Source: Onishia taeanensis
Lineage (GTDB): Bacteria > Pseudomonadota > Gammaproteobacteria > Pseudomonadales > Halomonadaceae
Length of the DNA stretch: 64,000 bases
Assembly (NCBI RefSeq): GCF_013349955.1
Contig: NZ_JABVXC010000003.1
Coordinates: 298,443 to 362,442 of the forward strand
Reading direction: 5' to 3'
The translations under genes and the position numbers were made by a program. The notes beneath the pieces were generated by a model, which was not told the DNA's origin, ran no database searches, and saw only the letters and a list, made by a program, of their open reading frames with translations. Each line of letters begins with the position of its first letter. The first letter of the stretch is position 1. Positions 56,352-63,720 of this stretch are shown here, piece after piece.

Positions 56352-57215
56352 ATGACACAGGCCCCAGACACGGCGACAAAGAGCATACTGATCACCGGAT
56401 GCTCGAGCGGCATCGGCCAGGCCGCAGCGCATGCCCTGTCGAAGCGCGGTTGGCGAGTGTTCGCCACGGCGCGGGCAGAGTCCGACGTTAAGCGGCTGGA
56501 AGAGGAAGGCCTTGAGGCGCTGGTGCTGGATCTAAATAGCAGCGACTCGATTCAGGCCGCAGTGGAAGCAATAAAAGAGCGCACCGGCGGGCGACTGACG
56601 GCGCTGTTCAACAACGGCGCCTACGGCCAGCCCGGCGCTGTGGAAGACCTGAGCCGGAACGCGCTGCTCGAACAGCTCGAGACCAACCTGCTCGGCACCC
56701 ACGAGCTCACTACCCTGGTGCTGCCGATGATGCGCGCCCAGGGACACGGCCGCATCGTGCAGAACAGCTCGGTACTCGGCATTGCCGCCCTGCCCTATCG
56801 CGGCGCCTACGTATGTTCCAAGTTCGCTCTTGAAGGCCTTACCGATACCCTGCGCATGGAGCTCAAGGGCAGCGGCATTCATATCAGCTTGATCGAGCCC
56901 GGCCCCATCACCAGCCGGTTTCGCGAGAATGCCTACCGCGCCTTCCAGGCGCATATTGATACCGCCGCGAGCGCCCATGCCGACACCTATCAGAAGGTAG
57001 AAGCGCGGCTAGCCGGCAGCGACAGTGGCGGCGCCTTCACTCTCGGCCCCGAGGCCGTGGTGAAAAAGTTGATCCACGCGCTGGAAAGCCCGCGCCCGCG
57101 CCCCCGCTATGCGGTAACGGTGCCTACGCACCTGTTCGCGGTGCTGAAGCGGCTACTGAGCACCCGCGGCATGGACCGCGTGCTGCTGCGTTCCACCAAG
57201 AGTGAGCGGGAGTAA
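56352..57215 (+). CDS. Short-chain dehydrogenase/reductase
   Basis: A 287-residue classical-type SDR. The nucleotide site is TGCSSGIGQ at ~13-21, then NNGAYG near ~90, and the catalytic Ser (NSSVLG) and Y-x3-K (YVCSKFALEG, here Y-V-C-S-K) follow. The C-terminal extension with PRPRPRYAVTVPTHLFAVLKRLL resembles the 17-beta-hydroxysteroid/retinol dehydrogenase-like group. I chose ATG 56352 (AGGAG upstream) over 56301, which has no ribosome site. It is the last gene of the GC-rich core before the AT-rich region. Confidence 0.86.
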   Translation: MTQAPDTATKSILITGCSSGIGQAAAHALSKRGWRVFATARAESDVKRLEEEGLEALVLDLNSSDSIQAAVEAIKERTGGRLTALFNNGAYGQPGAVEDLSRNALLEQLETNLLGTHELTTLVLPMMRAQGHGRIVQNSSVLGIAALPYRGAYVCSKFALEGLTDTLRMELKGSGIHISLIEPGPITSRFRENAYRAFQAHIDTAASAHADTYQKVEARLAGSDSGGAFTLGPEAVVKKLIHALESPRPRPRYAVTVPTHLFAVLKRLLSTRGMDRVLLRSTKSERE

Positions 57216-57220
57216 ATTCA

Positions 57221-57280
57221 GGTACTCATTCAGGGACTCACGCAGGTACTGACTCAGGTACTCACTCAGGGACTAAGGCC
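57221..57280. repeat. 12-bp degenerate tandem repeat (GGTACTCACTCA) x 5
   Basis: Five consecutive 12-bp units starting 6 bp after the SDR stop: GGTACTCATTCA, GGGACTCACGCA, GGTACTGACTCA, GGTACTCACTCA, GGGACTAAGGCC. They mark the edge of the GC-rich block. Similar units occur at 48788-48834. Confidence 0.85.
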
Positions 57281-57321
57281 AGCATCCGACTTATTGCTTG
57301 GAGGATGAAACTCTCAGTGCA

Positions 57322-57382
57322 GCAGTACCGGCGGTCCAAGCCCCTTCAATAGCGTTAAGCGTTGAGTCCGAGACCGCCGGCA
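57322..57382. repeat. Inverted repeat at the core/accessory boundary
   Basis: Arms AGTACCGGCGGTC and GACCGCCGGCACT (one mismatch) flank a ~35-bp loop. It lies between the SDR gene and the first AT-rich gene. It could be a terminator-like structure, a degenerate attC-type site, or the end of a mobile segment; no T-run is seen on the plus strand. Confidence 0.65.
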
Positions 57383-57395
57383 CTTAACTCCCTTA

Positions 57396-57854
57396 CTAAA
57401 TTTTTCCTTTTTTCTTCAGATTTTTAAGCTGCCTTTTAGCAAGGCCACCATAACACCATGACAAGACCAAAAAATATAGTAGCGAAAAAAACATGAACAG
57501 CACAAGGACAATCAAAAAATTCATGCTTTTAAAAATCGCATATATGTATAAAAGACCATCAAAACCGGCCACTGACAAGACAACTACTATTGAAGAAGCT
57601 ATAGATAAACCCCAGCAGGAAAACAAGGACAGCCATACTAACCTTGACTTCTCCCGCTTGCTCGGTATTCGTTTATTATCTTCTACAAACTTACCTGCAG
57701 CATACACAGCCCCACCAATCAACACGGCAGCAGACACACCAGAATTTGCATCCATATCCAAAAAATATAATATTGCAAAAGCAGCAACCGACCCTAATGC
57801 ATAAGCAAAACAGAACTTAATTACGTATTTATTTATCTTAACATCCTGTTCCAC
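57396..57854 (-). CDS. AT-rich small membrane protein, ABZJ_00895-like
   Basis: A 152-residue protein with four predicted helices. The FVEDNKRIPSKREKSRLVWLSLFSCWGLSI segment after the second helix and a poly-basic tail (KRQLKNLKKKGKI) resemble the ABZJ_00895 family of uncharacterised membrane proteins. It starts with GTG (57854), AAGGAG upstream. Its codons and AT content clearly differ from the core to its left, and it points left like all other genes here, which suits a mobile cassette. Confidence 0.6.
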   Translation of the reverse strand: MEQDVKINKYVIKFCFAYALGSVAAFAILYFLDMDANSGVSAAVLIGGAVYAAGKFVEDNKRIPSKREKSRLVWLSLFSCWGLSIASSIVVVLSVAGFDGLLYIYAIFKSMNFLIVLVLFMFFSLLYFLVLSWCYGGLAKRQLKNLKKKGKI

Positions 57855-57885
57855 GAACGACTCTCCTTGATCATACTACTAGTGT

Positions 57886-57968
57886 ATTAAACGGCGGACT
57901 TATGATGCAGGCGAAATCGCAGTAAAATGAGCATATAGAAAGAGAAAAGAACCAGCGCGCAGTTAATT
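57886..57968 (-). other. Weak attC-like spacer between the two AT-rich membrane genes
   Basis: On the minus strand an AATTAAC just past the 57976 stop is followed by a GC-rich arm, an AT-rich middle and a CCGCCGTTTAAT end. Size (~83 bp) and placement fit a degenerate attC, but the arms pair poorly. Low confidence. Confidence 0.3.
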
Positions 57969-57975
57969 TTTATCG

Positions 57976-58548
57976 CTACTGACCCAGCAACCTTATATCT
58001 TCAACCATAAAACCTAAAGATGATTTTATTACAAGCAACTCAGCCTTCATTTCCTCATCTGGCAAATAATTGTACATCCCCTCTGAGATACAATAATGAA
58101 AAAAAATTGCGTTCATCGACTGGGGTACTAGGCGGTAATCACAAAACCTCTTTGAATGATACCTATCTTTTATTACAACATCGGTCTTCACCGCTGCATC
58201 CCCAAATACAGATGTGAACACCTGAGGTAGAAAGATCGCAAAATCAATCCAAAGAACACCAAAAACAAGAAACGGCATAGCCGTAACTACAAGCACCTTC
58301 TTCAGTTTCGAAAAATTGTACCACGCGGCAGCTGGTCTCCATAAATTTTTAACATACAAATACAGCATGACAACTATTGAAAAAACCGTGAGCACTAAAG
58401 AAAGATAACAAGAAAACTCCGACACCCAAGGTTCGGAAACAAAGTTATGCGTAAAAAGTATAAAAGTTGGACCAATAAATATTGCTATTAATAGGGAGCC
58501 AACAATTTTTTGACTTGATGTTAACCCTTTTTGCAACAATACCCCCAC
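57976..58548 (-). CDS. AT-rich membrane protein, unknown function
   Basis: A 190-residue protein I do not recognise. Three to four hydrophobic helices cover the first ~130 residues (IVGSLLIAIFIGPTFILFTHNF, YLSLVLTVFSIVVMLYLYV, VLVVTAMPFLVFGVLWIDFAIFLPQVF), then a soluble part with RFCDYRLVPQSMNAIFFHYCISEGMYNYLPDEEM and two Cys. Codon use and AT content are unlike the core, so recent transfer is likely. The MITE-like copy begins 22 bp upstream of its start. Confidence 0.6.
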   Translation of the reverse strand: MGVLLQKGLTSSQKIVGSLLIAIFIGPTFILFTHNFVSEPWVSEFSCYLSLVLTVFSIVVMLYLYVKNLWRPAAAWYNFSKLKKVLVVTAMPFLVFGVLWIDFAIFLPQVFTSVFGDAAVKTDVVIKDRYHSKRFCDYRLVPQSMNAIFFHYCISEGMYNYLPDEEMKAELLVIKSSLGFMVEDIRLLGQ

Positions 58549-58570
58549 GACTCCTCCCTGTTTCGCTAAA

Positions 58571-58972
58571 GGCCTGTGGGAAAGTAGCTCTTGGCTCCAC
58601 TCCCCAGCTTCCCTGCCTGTTCATATCATCAGCTTATTCGCTGGTTATATTGTTTCCCGGTTTCTATTCCCAGATTCTTTCCTGCCACTTCTACATCGTG
58701 GAGGACCCGTCATGGTCATATTCCAACTCATATGATGGCGAACAGTTCGTTGCCCAGTTTCGTCGTTGCTGTAGCGCGGGCAAAACACCGACAACTCCAG
58801 CTTGTGCTCAATCCGATAATGGACGGCGTATTCGAAGGTTACGGATTAGACCTGGTCGTGGTAGTTAATCACCACCATCGCGTCTTGGTCGTAATTGTAG
58901 GGCTTGCACCGGGCATGCGAACGACTCCCTGTTGCCTGCAACCAGCCTACCCAATAGGGGGGCTACAGCCTC
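58571..58972 (-). mobile_element. MITE-like remnant of an IS1182-type element, copy 1
   Basis: A 402-bp segment about 85-90% like copy 2 (59919-60321) over its main part. On the minus strand it begins GAGGCTGTAG and ends CCCACAGGCC, a decayed form of the same end. Inside is a broken N-terminal piece of an IS1182-type transposase: KPYNYDQDAMVVINYHDQV, a stop, then TFEYAVHYRIEHKLELS and RYSNDETG. The rest of the transposase is missing. It is flanked by AAC at 58973-58975 and AAA at 58568-58570 (decayed 3-bp duplication). It abuts an attC-like site. Confidence 0.75.
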
Positions 58973-59047
58973 AACGCCAGTAACCGGCGCATTTGTAGTG
59001 AGCGCAGCGAACGAGAATTTTCGTCCGAGTTTACGGCCTTGTTAACC
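58973..59047 (-). other. attC-like site after the HNH endonuclease gene, disrupted by MITE
   Basis: On the minus strand: GGTTAAC overlapping the HNH stop, AAGGCCGTAAAC arm, an inner hairpin ACGAAAATTCTCGT, the CGCTGCGCTC centre often seen in attC, a GCCGGTTACTGGC arm and GTT at 58975-58973. The rest of the R' core lies on the far side of the MITE (58564-58570). Matches the form of an integron recombination site. Confidence 0.65.
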
Positions 59048-59890
59048 TTGTTTTTCAAATAACTCAAATCGCTGCGCAAGATTGTCAGCCATTGCTTTCG
59101 GCACGCTCGTTCCAATGGACACCCCATGGTATTGTGAATATTCGGTATTTTTTAACGACGTTGAAACATGGACTTTTCCACTAGCATCAATACCAATAAA
59201 ATTTAGATCATAAAGAGTGTGAATATCTGCTCTGAGCAAAAGGCCGTTAGTAAGGGAATAGTTAGTTTCTTCCGTATGAGGAATTATGTGTGCGGCCTCT
59301 AATACAGCCATCGCTCCACACTTTGATATACAACAAGCTTCATCATGCTTGGCCAACAATGCTTTTCTAAACTCCGACTGACCGCGCCGACTTTTAATTG
59401 ATTGATATGTCAACTCATCTACAAGATTCTCTCTCGATTCAATACCCCCTGGCTCTTCTTCTGGCAGGAAAACTCTTGGAAGATAACTATTCAATAAAGA
59501 CACCACCTCTTCTTTTAGCGGGCTTTGAAATGAAACACCTTGCCTACAAAAATGTCTTTTAAAGACAGACCAGCGTTGATCACCTTTTGCCTCAGGAAGT
59601 CTTTTGCTTATTTTATTTTCGGGGAGCCTTACGTAATCTGATAACTTTGAACGATCTTCAAGCTTCATCCTGTGGGGTCTTGTGCTCTCTGGATCATGAT
59701 AGCAATCAACTATCTCAAACACTCCACACAACTCAAAATAATCATTATCCTTTCTTTTTTGGATTATGAAAACGCGATCACCAATACTGGTTTGTTCTTG
59801 CTTGTACTTTTGGGAAACCCCATACCCCGTTTTATAGTTAAAGCTTTCCGCGTTGTCGGGGCCATGATAAGCATAATAATAGGTGGCCAT
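59042..59890 (-). CDS. HNH endonuclease with N-terminal EVE/PUA-like domain
   Basis: A 282-residue protein. Residues ~1-130 look like an EVE/PUA-type reader domain (TSIGDRVFIIQKR..YFELCGVFEIVDCY). Residues ~185-235 are an HNH nuclease: CCISKCG, AAHIIPH (199-205), N215 in TNGLLL, then RADIHTLYDLN. Such reader-HNH fusions include modification-dependent (type IV) restriction enzymes, so anti-phage defence is a good guess, not shown. ATG 59890 is chosen; ribosome site weak. AT-rich; the MITE lies 28 bp upstream and may supply its promoter. Confidence 0.72.
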   Translation of the reverse strand: MATYYYAYHGPDNAESFNYKTGYGVSQKYKQEQTSIGDRVFIIQKRKDNDYFELCGVFEIVDCYHDPESTRPHRMKLEDRSKLSDYVRLPENKISKRLPEAKGDQRWSVFKRHFCRQGVSFQSPLKEEVVSLLNSYLPRVFLPEEEPGGIESRENLVDELTYQSIKSRRGQSEFRKALLAKHDEACCISKCGAMAVLEAAHIIPHTEETNYSLTNGLLLRADIHTLYDLNFIGIDASGKVHVSTSLKNTEYSQYHGVSIGTSVPKAMADNLAQRFELFEKQG

Positions 59891-59918
59891 ACGTAGGTGA
59901 ATCTCTTTTGTGGCTAAC

Positions 59919-60321
59919 GAGACTGTAGAAAAACCCGCTTTCGGACCCATTTCACAGTCTCTCAGCTTGTTTATATCATCAGCGTATCGCTGATTCGATT
60001 GTTCCCCGGCTCAGGTTTCGGGTTCTTTCCTGGCCACTTCAGCATCTTTGAGGACCCGCCATGGCCGTATTCAAACTCATATGATGGCGAACAGTTCGTT
60101 GCCCAGTTTCGTCGTTGCTGTAGCGCGGGCAAAACACCGACAACTCCAGATTGTGCTCAATCAGATAATGGACGGCGTATTCGAAGGTTACGGATTAGAC
60201 CTGGTCGTGGTAGTTAATCACCACCATCGCATCCTGGTCATAATTGTAGGGCTTGCACCGGGCATGCGAACGACTCCCCGTTGCCTGCAACTAACCTGCC
60301 CAATAGAGAAGCTACAGCCTC
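59919..60321 (-). mobile_element. MITE-like remnant of an IS1182-type element, copy 2
   Basis: A 403-bp copy of the 58571-58972 element. On the minus strand it begins GAGGCTGTAG (60321) and ends GGTTTTTCTACAGTCTC (59919), so both IS ends are kept. It is flanked by AAC on both sides (59916-59918 and 60322-60324), a clean 3-bp duplication. The inner transposase piece carries the same lesions as copy 1 (a one-base loss after the start and the stop after YHDQV). Both copies therefore descend from one already deleted element. Confidence 0.8.
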
Positions 60322-60368
60322 AACGCATAGCTCAGCCGCCGCTTTCAGCGGTTGGCTGGAACGCTTTA
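60322..60368 (-). other. attC-like site after the GNAT gene, disrupted by MITE
   Basis: On the minus strand, right after the GNAT stop: GCGTTCCAGCC, hairpin AACCGCTGAAAGCGGC, GGCTGAGCTATGC, GTT. The remaining core AGCC lies beyond the MITE (59912-59915), giving GTTAGCC if the element is removed. Shorter than the 63046 site, with a good inner stem. Confidence 0.6.
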
Positions 60369-60875
60369 TTCGGTACTGGCTTGGTGCTCAAGACGCTTAC
60401 CCAGGATGCAAAGGCTATACTCTTTGCCATCCATCTGCGCGACATTAGGAAGCCGCCCCCACTCTTGATACCCGAATGCCTGCAGCAGTCGAATGCTCGG
60501 TGAATTGTGAGCGAAGACATAACCGACCAGAATCTTTATGCCCAGCCGAGGCGCCAACTCTTCCGCTGCCTGCAACATTTTCTTACCTATAAGCCTGCCC
60601 TGATGCTCTAGCGCGACGTAAATACTTAGCTCTGCCGTATGTTGGTATGCCGGCCTGCCGTAAAAGTCTTCGAAACTGATCCACGCCACAACCTCGTCGC
60701 CTTGCTCGTAAACGAGAAGAGGCCTACGGTCTGGCTTGTGCTTACGAAACCACTCAAGGCGCGATCCTATAGTGACTGTTTCGGTATCAGCCGTCGAACG
60801 CCGAGTCGGAATTGCGGCGTTATAAATTTCGACGATTCTCGGTATATCCTGCTCCACAGCAGCCCTTATACCCAC
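60366..60875 (-). CDS. GNAT N-acetyltransferase, phosphinothricin-acetyltransferase-like
   Basis: A 169-residue GNAT. It opens VGIRAAVEQDIPRIVEIYNAAIPT, has the acceptor-side GRPAYQHTAELSIYVALEHQGRLIGKKML with the acetyl-CoA loop motif QGRLIG, and ends with VFAHNSPSIRLLQAFGYQEWGRLP, all as in Pat/Bar-type acetyltransferases. Acetylation of an antibiotic or amine is likely, with exact substrate unknown. I chose GTG 60875, which has AAGGAGG 6 nt upstream. Single gene followed by an attC-like site, so cassette-borne. Confidence 0.84.
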   Translation of the reverse strand: MGIRAAVEQDIPRIVEIYNAAIPTRRSTADTETVTIGSRLEWFRKHKPDRRPLLVYEQGDEVVAWISFEDFYGRPAYQHTAELSIYVALEHQGRLIGKKMLQAAEELAPRLGIKILVGYVFAHNSPSIRLLQAFGYQEWGRLPNVAQMDGKEYSLCILGKRLEHQASTE

Positions 60876-61001
60876 CTTAACCCTCCTTCCACATGGCCTT
60901 GAAAACTGAACTACTTGATACACAGAACGCCTTAAATAAGCCGCCATTTGGAGCGCCAGAGCAAAACGGTGGACTTCCCCCAAAAAAATGGACACGCCCC
61001 A

Positions 61002-61890
61002 TCAACTGACTCCCTCGAACTCTAGCGGAGTCCGATAACCAAGGCTACTGTGCAGCCGGCGGCTGTTATAGAAACCTTCAACATAGTCCTTGATGTGTTT
61101 CCGTAATTGTCTCAATGTCACGAAGCTGGTGGCGTGTAGCAATTCTCCCTTCAGCGTTTTGAAGAAAGATTCCACCTCCGCATTGTCGGTACACTGACCC
61201 GGCCGGTTCATGCTGTGGCGTACCCGGTGCTTTTTCAGTAGCGCCTGGGTTTTGTGCGCCCGATATTCGATACCACGGTCCGTATGGAACAGCAGATCTG
61301 AAGCCGGTTGCCGGCTTGTAAAAGCCTCCCTCAGTGTCGCTCTGGCGAAGTCTGCGCTCAGGCCCTCTCCCAGCCGCCAACTGATGATCCGTCGTGAGAA
61401 CAGGTCCAGAACGACCGCCAGGAACACGTATCTCTTGCCTAGCTTGATGTAGGTGACATCGCTGCTCCAATGCTGGTTAACGGCATCCGGCTTCTCGGCA
61501 TCGAGCCGGTAATTTGGCAGAGCCTTCAAGTCATCACGCCGTTTCGTCATGCGGCGATAGACTCGCGCCACACGGGCTTTCATACCCCATTCCCGCATCA
61601 GTCTGGCCACCCGATTCTCTCCCACAACCAGACCGTCACGGCGCAGGGTCTGATAAACCTTGGCACTGCCATAACGACCCTTGCTGTCGTTTTAGACCTT
61701 ACGAACTTTCGACAGTAACTCGGCATTCTCCGAGGCTCTCTGACTGGGCTTCCGGTTTGCCCAGACATAGTAACCAGACCGCGAGATGTTCAGGTGGCGA
61801 CACAGCGCCTTTACTCCGTGTTCCCCTCGGTGTTTCCAGACGAACCGGAACGCTTCCGTCGTTCCTCTGCCTGTAAACGTTGAAACTTTT
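61002..61890 (-). pseudogene. IS3-family OrfB transposase, interrupted by a nonsense codon
   Basis: The OrfB frame runs from the slippery site to 61002. It opens FRFVWKHRGEHGVKALCRHLNISRSGYYVW, then KVRKV, a TAA at 61692-61694, then NDSKGRYGSAKVYQTLRRDGLVVGENRVARLM. The DDE catalytic domain is intact: SSDVTYIK (first Asp), LLFHTDRGIEY (second Asp), DNAEVESFFKTLK (Glu). The downstream part alone from 61625 encodes 207 residues. The single stop is the main lesion. Confidence 0.85.
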
Positions 61891-62182
61891 TTAGGATGTC
61901 ATTTTCCTCCTGAAGCTCCGATATCCGGCGTTTCAGGCGGGTAACCTCATCCTGTTCCTGGACCTTCTGTTTAGCTTGGGCTGGTGCTTTCTTGACTCGT
62001 TTCATGGCGAACTTTCCCTCTCGGTATTCCTTGCGCCAGCGTGACAGCATGAACGGGTGAATATCCAGCGCTTCGGCCACAGCTTTGACGCTCCGGTGGG
62101 CCTGGTGGCTCCATTCCACCGCTTTGACTTTGAACTCAGTGCTATAGCGCTGAGTCTTCTTCCCTGTGATCATCTTTGGCAT
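61811..62182 (-). CDS. IS3-family OrfA (transposase helix-turn-helix subunit)
   Basis: A 123-residue protein: HTH at ~10-60 (YSTEFKVKAVEWSHQAHRSVKAVAEALDIHPFMLSRWRKEYREG) and a leucine-zipper-like coil (VTRLKRRISELQEENDILKKF) at ~78-98. The A6G at 61886-61892 lies in the ILKKF codons and allows a -1 shift into OrfB. Confidence 0.88.
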   Translation of the reverse strand: MPKMITGKKTQRYSTEFKVKAVEWSHQAHRSVKAVAEALDIHPFMLSRWRKEYREGKFAMKRVKKAPAQAKQKVQEQDEVTRLKRRISELQEENDILKKFQRLQAEERRKRSGSSGNTEGNTE

Positions 62183-62239
62183 CGTTTTTCTCCTCGTGCG
62201 GAGTTATCGATGCGTGTCCACTGAAGTGGGGGAAGTCCA

Positions 62240-62260
62240 GGGTCAACTGGAGCGATTTGT
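62240..62260 (-). other. Remnant of attC-like site interrupted by IS3
   Basis: On the minus strand, ACCTAAC (RYYYAAC form) overlaps the stop of the 62260 gene and is followed by AAATCGCTCCAGTTGACCC, then the IS3 end. The other half, GCTCTGGCGCTCCAAATGGCGGC to AAGGCGTT, lies left of the IS (about 60930-60969). Confidence 0.6.
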
Positions 62261-63027
62261 TAGGTTGCTGCTGCACGACTTTTAACCTCTTCTCTCTGCT
62301 CTGGCGTCAACGGCTCAACACTCCCTAAATATACGAACTGATTGTCGGCAACCCAAGACGATCCGCATGCACCATCTGGGTTGATCCCGTACCAAAAGTG
62401 AGCAGTAAACCACGAAACGTGCTCATTGGATTGATACCCGTTTACTTGCTCAAGACGACTCCGCTCTAGCCAAGCATGCATGTCTGATTGACCGATGAAT
62501 CCGTCTCGATCTTCCTTTTGTAGGATAAGCACATCTTCGTTCACTGAAAAGGTAATACGAAGAGCCGTTTGAAAGTGGCTTCTATCGAAAATCTGGACGA
62601 CATCGGCAGGCACGGCATGTCCCGCATCCACCAAACGACAGCCGAAACTTTTCGCATAGTATTTGTATACGTTGCGCTGAGCGTCTTCGAAGTTTCTGCC
62701 GAAGACCTGGCTGAAATCGATAAAGCGCTTGCGTAGAACGTCGGCTTCATTACTGAGAACCCAGTCGATCAATTGATCATAGGCTCGATCCCAAGGTTGG
62801 GACTTCGCGTTATTACATCGGCTGCACAAATTCTTCTGATACTTTAAAGAAGCGGAATTCGAACCTTGTATCAGCTTTTGAGTTCCCGCGACGACATGCG
62901 CGAGCGCACTGTCTTCCTTGTAAGGACCTTTGCCGTGAGCCCGCACAAGATCAGTTTTCTTGAACTTGTGTTCTGCGCTATCCGCATGAGCACCACACAT
63001 CCAGCACAGAACCTTACTCTCAGGCAT
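62260..63027 (-). CDS. Treble-clef/HNH-like zinc protein, unknown function
   Basis: A 255-residue protein. The N-terminal ~80 residues form an HNH-like zinc motif: C8-x2-C11, AEHKFKKTDL (18-27), then C68-x2-C71-N (LCSRCNNAKSQPWDRAYDQL). The rest (FGRNFEDAQRNVYKYYAKSFGCRLVD..., then a HVSWFTAHFWYGINPDG stretch) is not recognised. It may be a nuclease or nucleic-acid-binding protein. Its stop overlaps the R'' core of an attC-like site and it reads the same way as the others, so it fits a cassette gene. Confidence 0.62.
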   Translation of the reverse strand: MPESKVLCWMCGAHADSAEHKFKKTDLVRAHGKGPYKEDSALAHVVAGTQKLIQGSNSASLKYQKNLCSRCNNAKSQPWDRAYDQLIDWVLSNEADVLRKRFIDFSQVFGRNFEDAQRNVYKYYAKSFGCRLVDAGHAVPADVVQIFDRSHFQTALRITFSVNEDVLILQKEDRDGFIGQSDMHAWLERSRLEQVNGYQSNEHVSWFTAHFWYGINPDGACGSSWVADNQFVYLGSVEPLTPEQREEVKSRAAAT

Positions 63028-63045
63028 CGATGCACTCCCCCAGTA

Positions 63046-63116
63046 ACCTAACGCCTTGGCTTTGCGGCGTGCCGGAGCGCAGCGTAGGTGCGTCCGGCAA
63101 CAGCCTATTGTTATGC
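63046..63116 (-). other. attC recombination site (best in window)
   Basis: 71 bp. On the minus strand: GCATAAC at 63116-63110, inner arm GTTGCCGGACGC, the TACGCTGCGCTC centre, complementary CCGGCACGC, and the R' core GTTAGGT (GTTRRRY) at 63052-63046. It starts one base past the stop of the 63118 gene and ends 19 bp before the next gene's start. Ends, inner symmetric arms and placement are those of an integron cassette attC. Confidence 0.82.
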
Positions 63117-63117
63117 T

Positions 63118-63720
63118 TTATTTTGCCGCCGCAAACATTAGATCTTTATTTGGCATATCGCCATATGCTCGCTCAAGCTTAGCCGCTTCGACTTCAAACG
63201 TATTGCTGGCGATATCTGCAGTCCATATCGGCCTTGCACTGCCCGAAAACGAGTGTTCGTCAAGAAACGGACCGAAATTTGAGTGAACGACTTTGTAAAT
63301 ATTCAGTTCCACCCTCATATTGGCGAAATCCATGTCTTTCCAAGGCAACCAGCCATCTTTGGTTAGATACCAATAGTTTTCCGTTTCTGATAGCTGCATT
63401 GGGTAGCATTTAGCGTCACTACCCCAGCGGGTAGAGTGACTTCTGTGGGTCGATTCTAGTTCTCGAAGAATTACTGCCCCGGACGTGGCACTGACCTCAT
63501 GCTTTTCCTGCAGAATCCAGTCGAAAACCTCAAAGACCTTATGTGTCAAATCTATCTCGACGGGAAGCGAGGCATATAACCCATTTGCAGATTTGTACCC
63601 CAACGAACGGGAAAGCAATTCTTGCGCTCTTGAGGTCTTAATGTTGACCCCGATCTCCGAGAGCAAAGAACGTAGAGAAGTTACGAGAGAGTGGAACTCA
63701 TTTTTTGAGCTGATTTTCAT
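63118..63720 (-). CDS. Cassette protein with glyoxalase-superfamily-like N terminus, unknown
   Basis: A 200-residue protein I cannot assign. The N-terminal ~50 residues (FHSLVTSLRSLLSEIGVNIKTSRAQELLSRSLGYKSANGLYASLP) resemble a small helical module seen at the start of several uncharacterised proteins of mobile regions. The rest is mixed alpha/beta with many aromatic residues. GAGGAG lies 8 nt before ATG 63720; a frame extends to 63738. The stop abuts the attC site. Confidence 0.6.
   Translation of the reverse strand: MKISSKNEFHSLVTSLRSLLSEIGVNIKTSRAQELLSRSLGYKSANGLYASLPVEIDLTHKVFEVFDWILQEKHEVSATSGAVILRELESTHRSHSTRWGSDAKCYPMQLSETENYWYLTKDGWLPWKDMDFANMRVELNIYKVVHSNFGPFLDEHSFSGSARPIWTADIASNTFEVEAAKLERAYGDMPNKDLMFAAAK

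Larger units (their letters stand above)
60970..62239 (-). mobile_element. IS3-family insertion sequence inserted within an attC-like site
   Basis: A 1270-bp element with 29-bp imperfect inverted ends sharing TGGACTTCCCCCA and TGGACACGC. It contains orfA (61811-62182) and orfB in the -1 frame with an A6G slippery site (61886-61892), standard for IS3. orfB has an in-frame TAA, so the element is probably not active on its own. The DNA on both sides belongs to one attC-like sequence (ACCTAACAAATCGCTCCAGTTGACC to the right). No clear direct repeat beyond GG. Confidence 0.88.

Noticed and set aside
58591..60503. Two similar plus-strand frames (58591-58983 and 60048-60503)
   Set aside because: They are shadows in the MITE-like repeats; the recognisable transposase fragment is on the minus strand.
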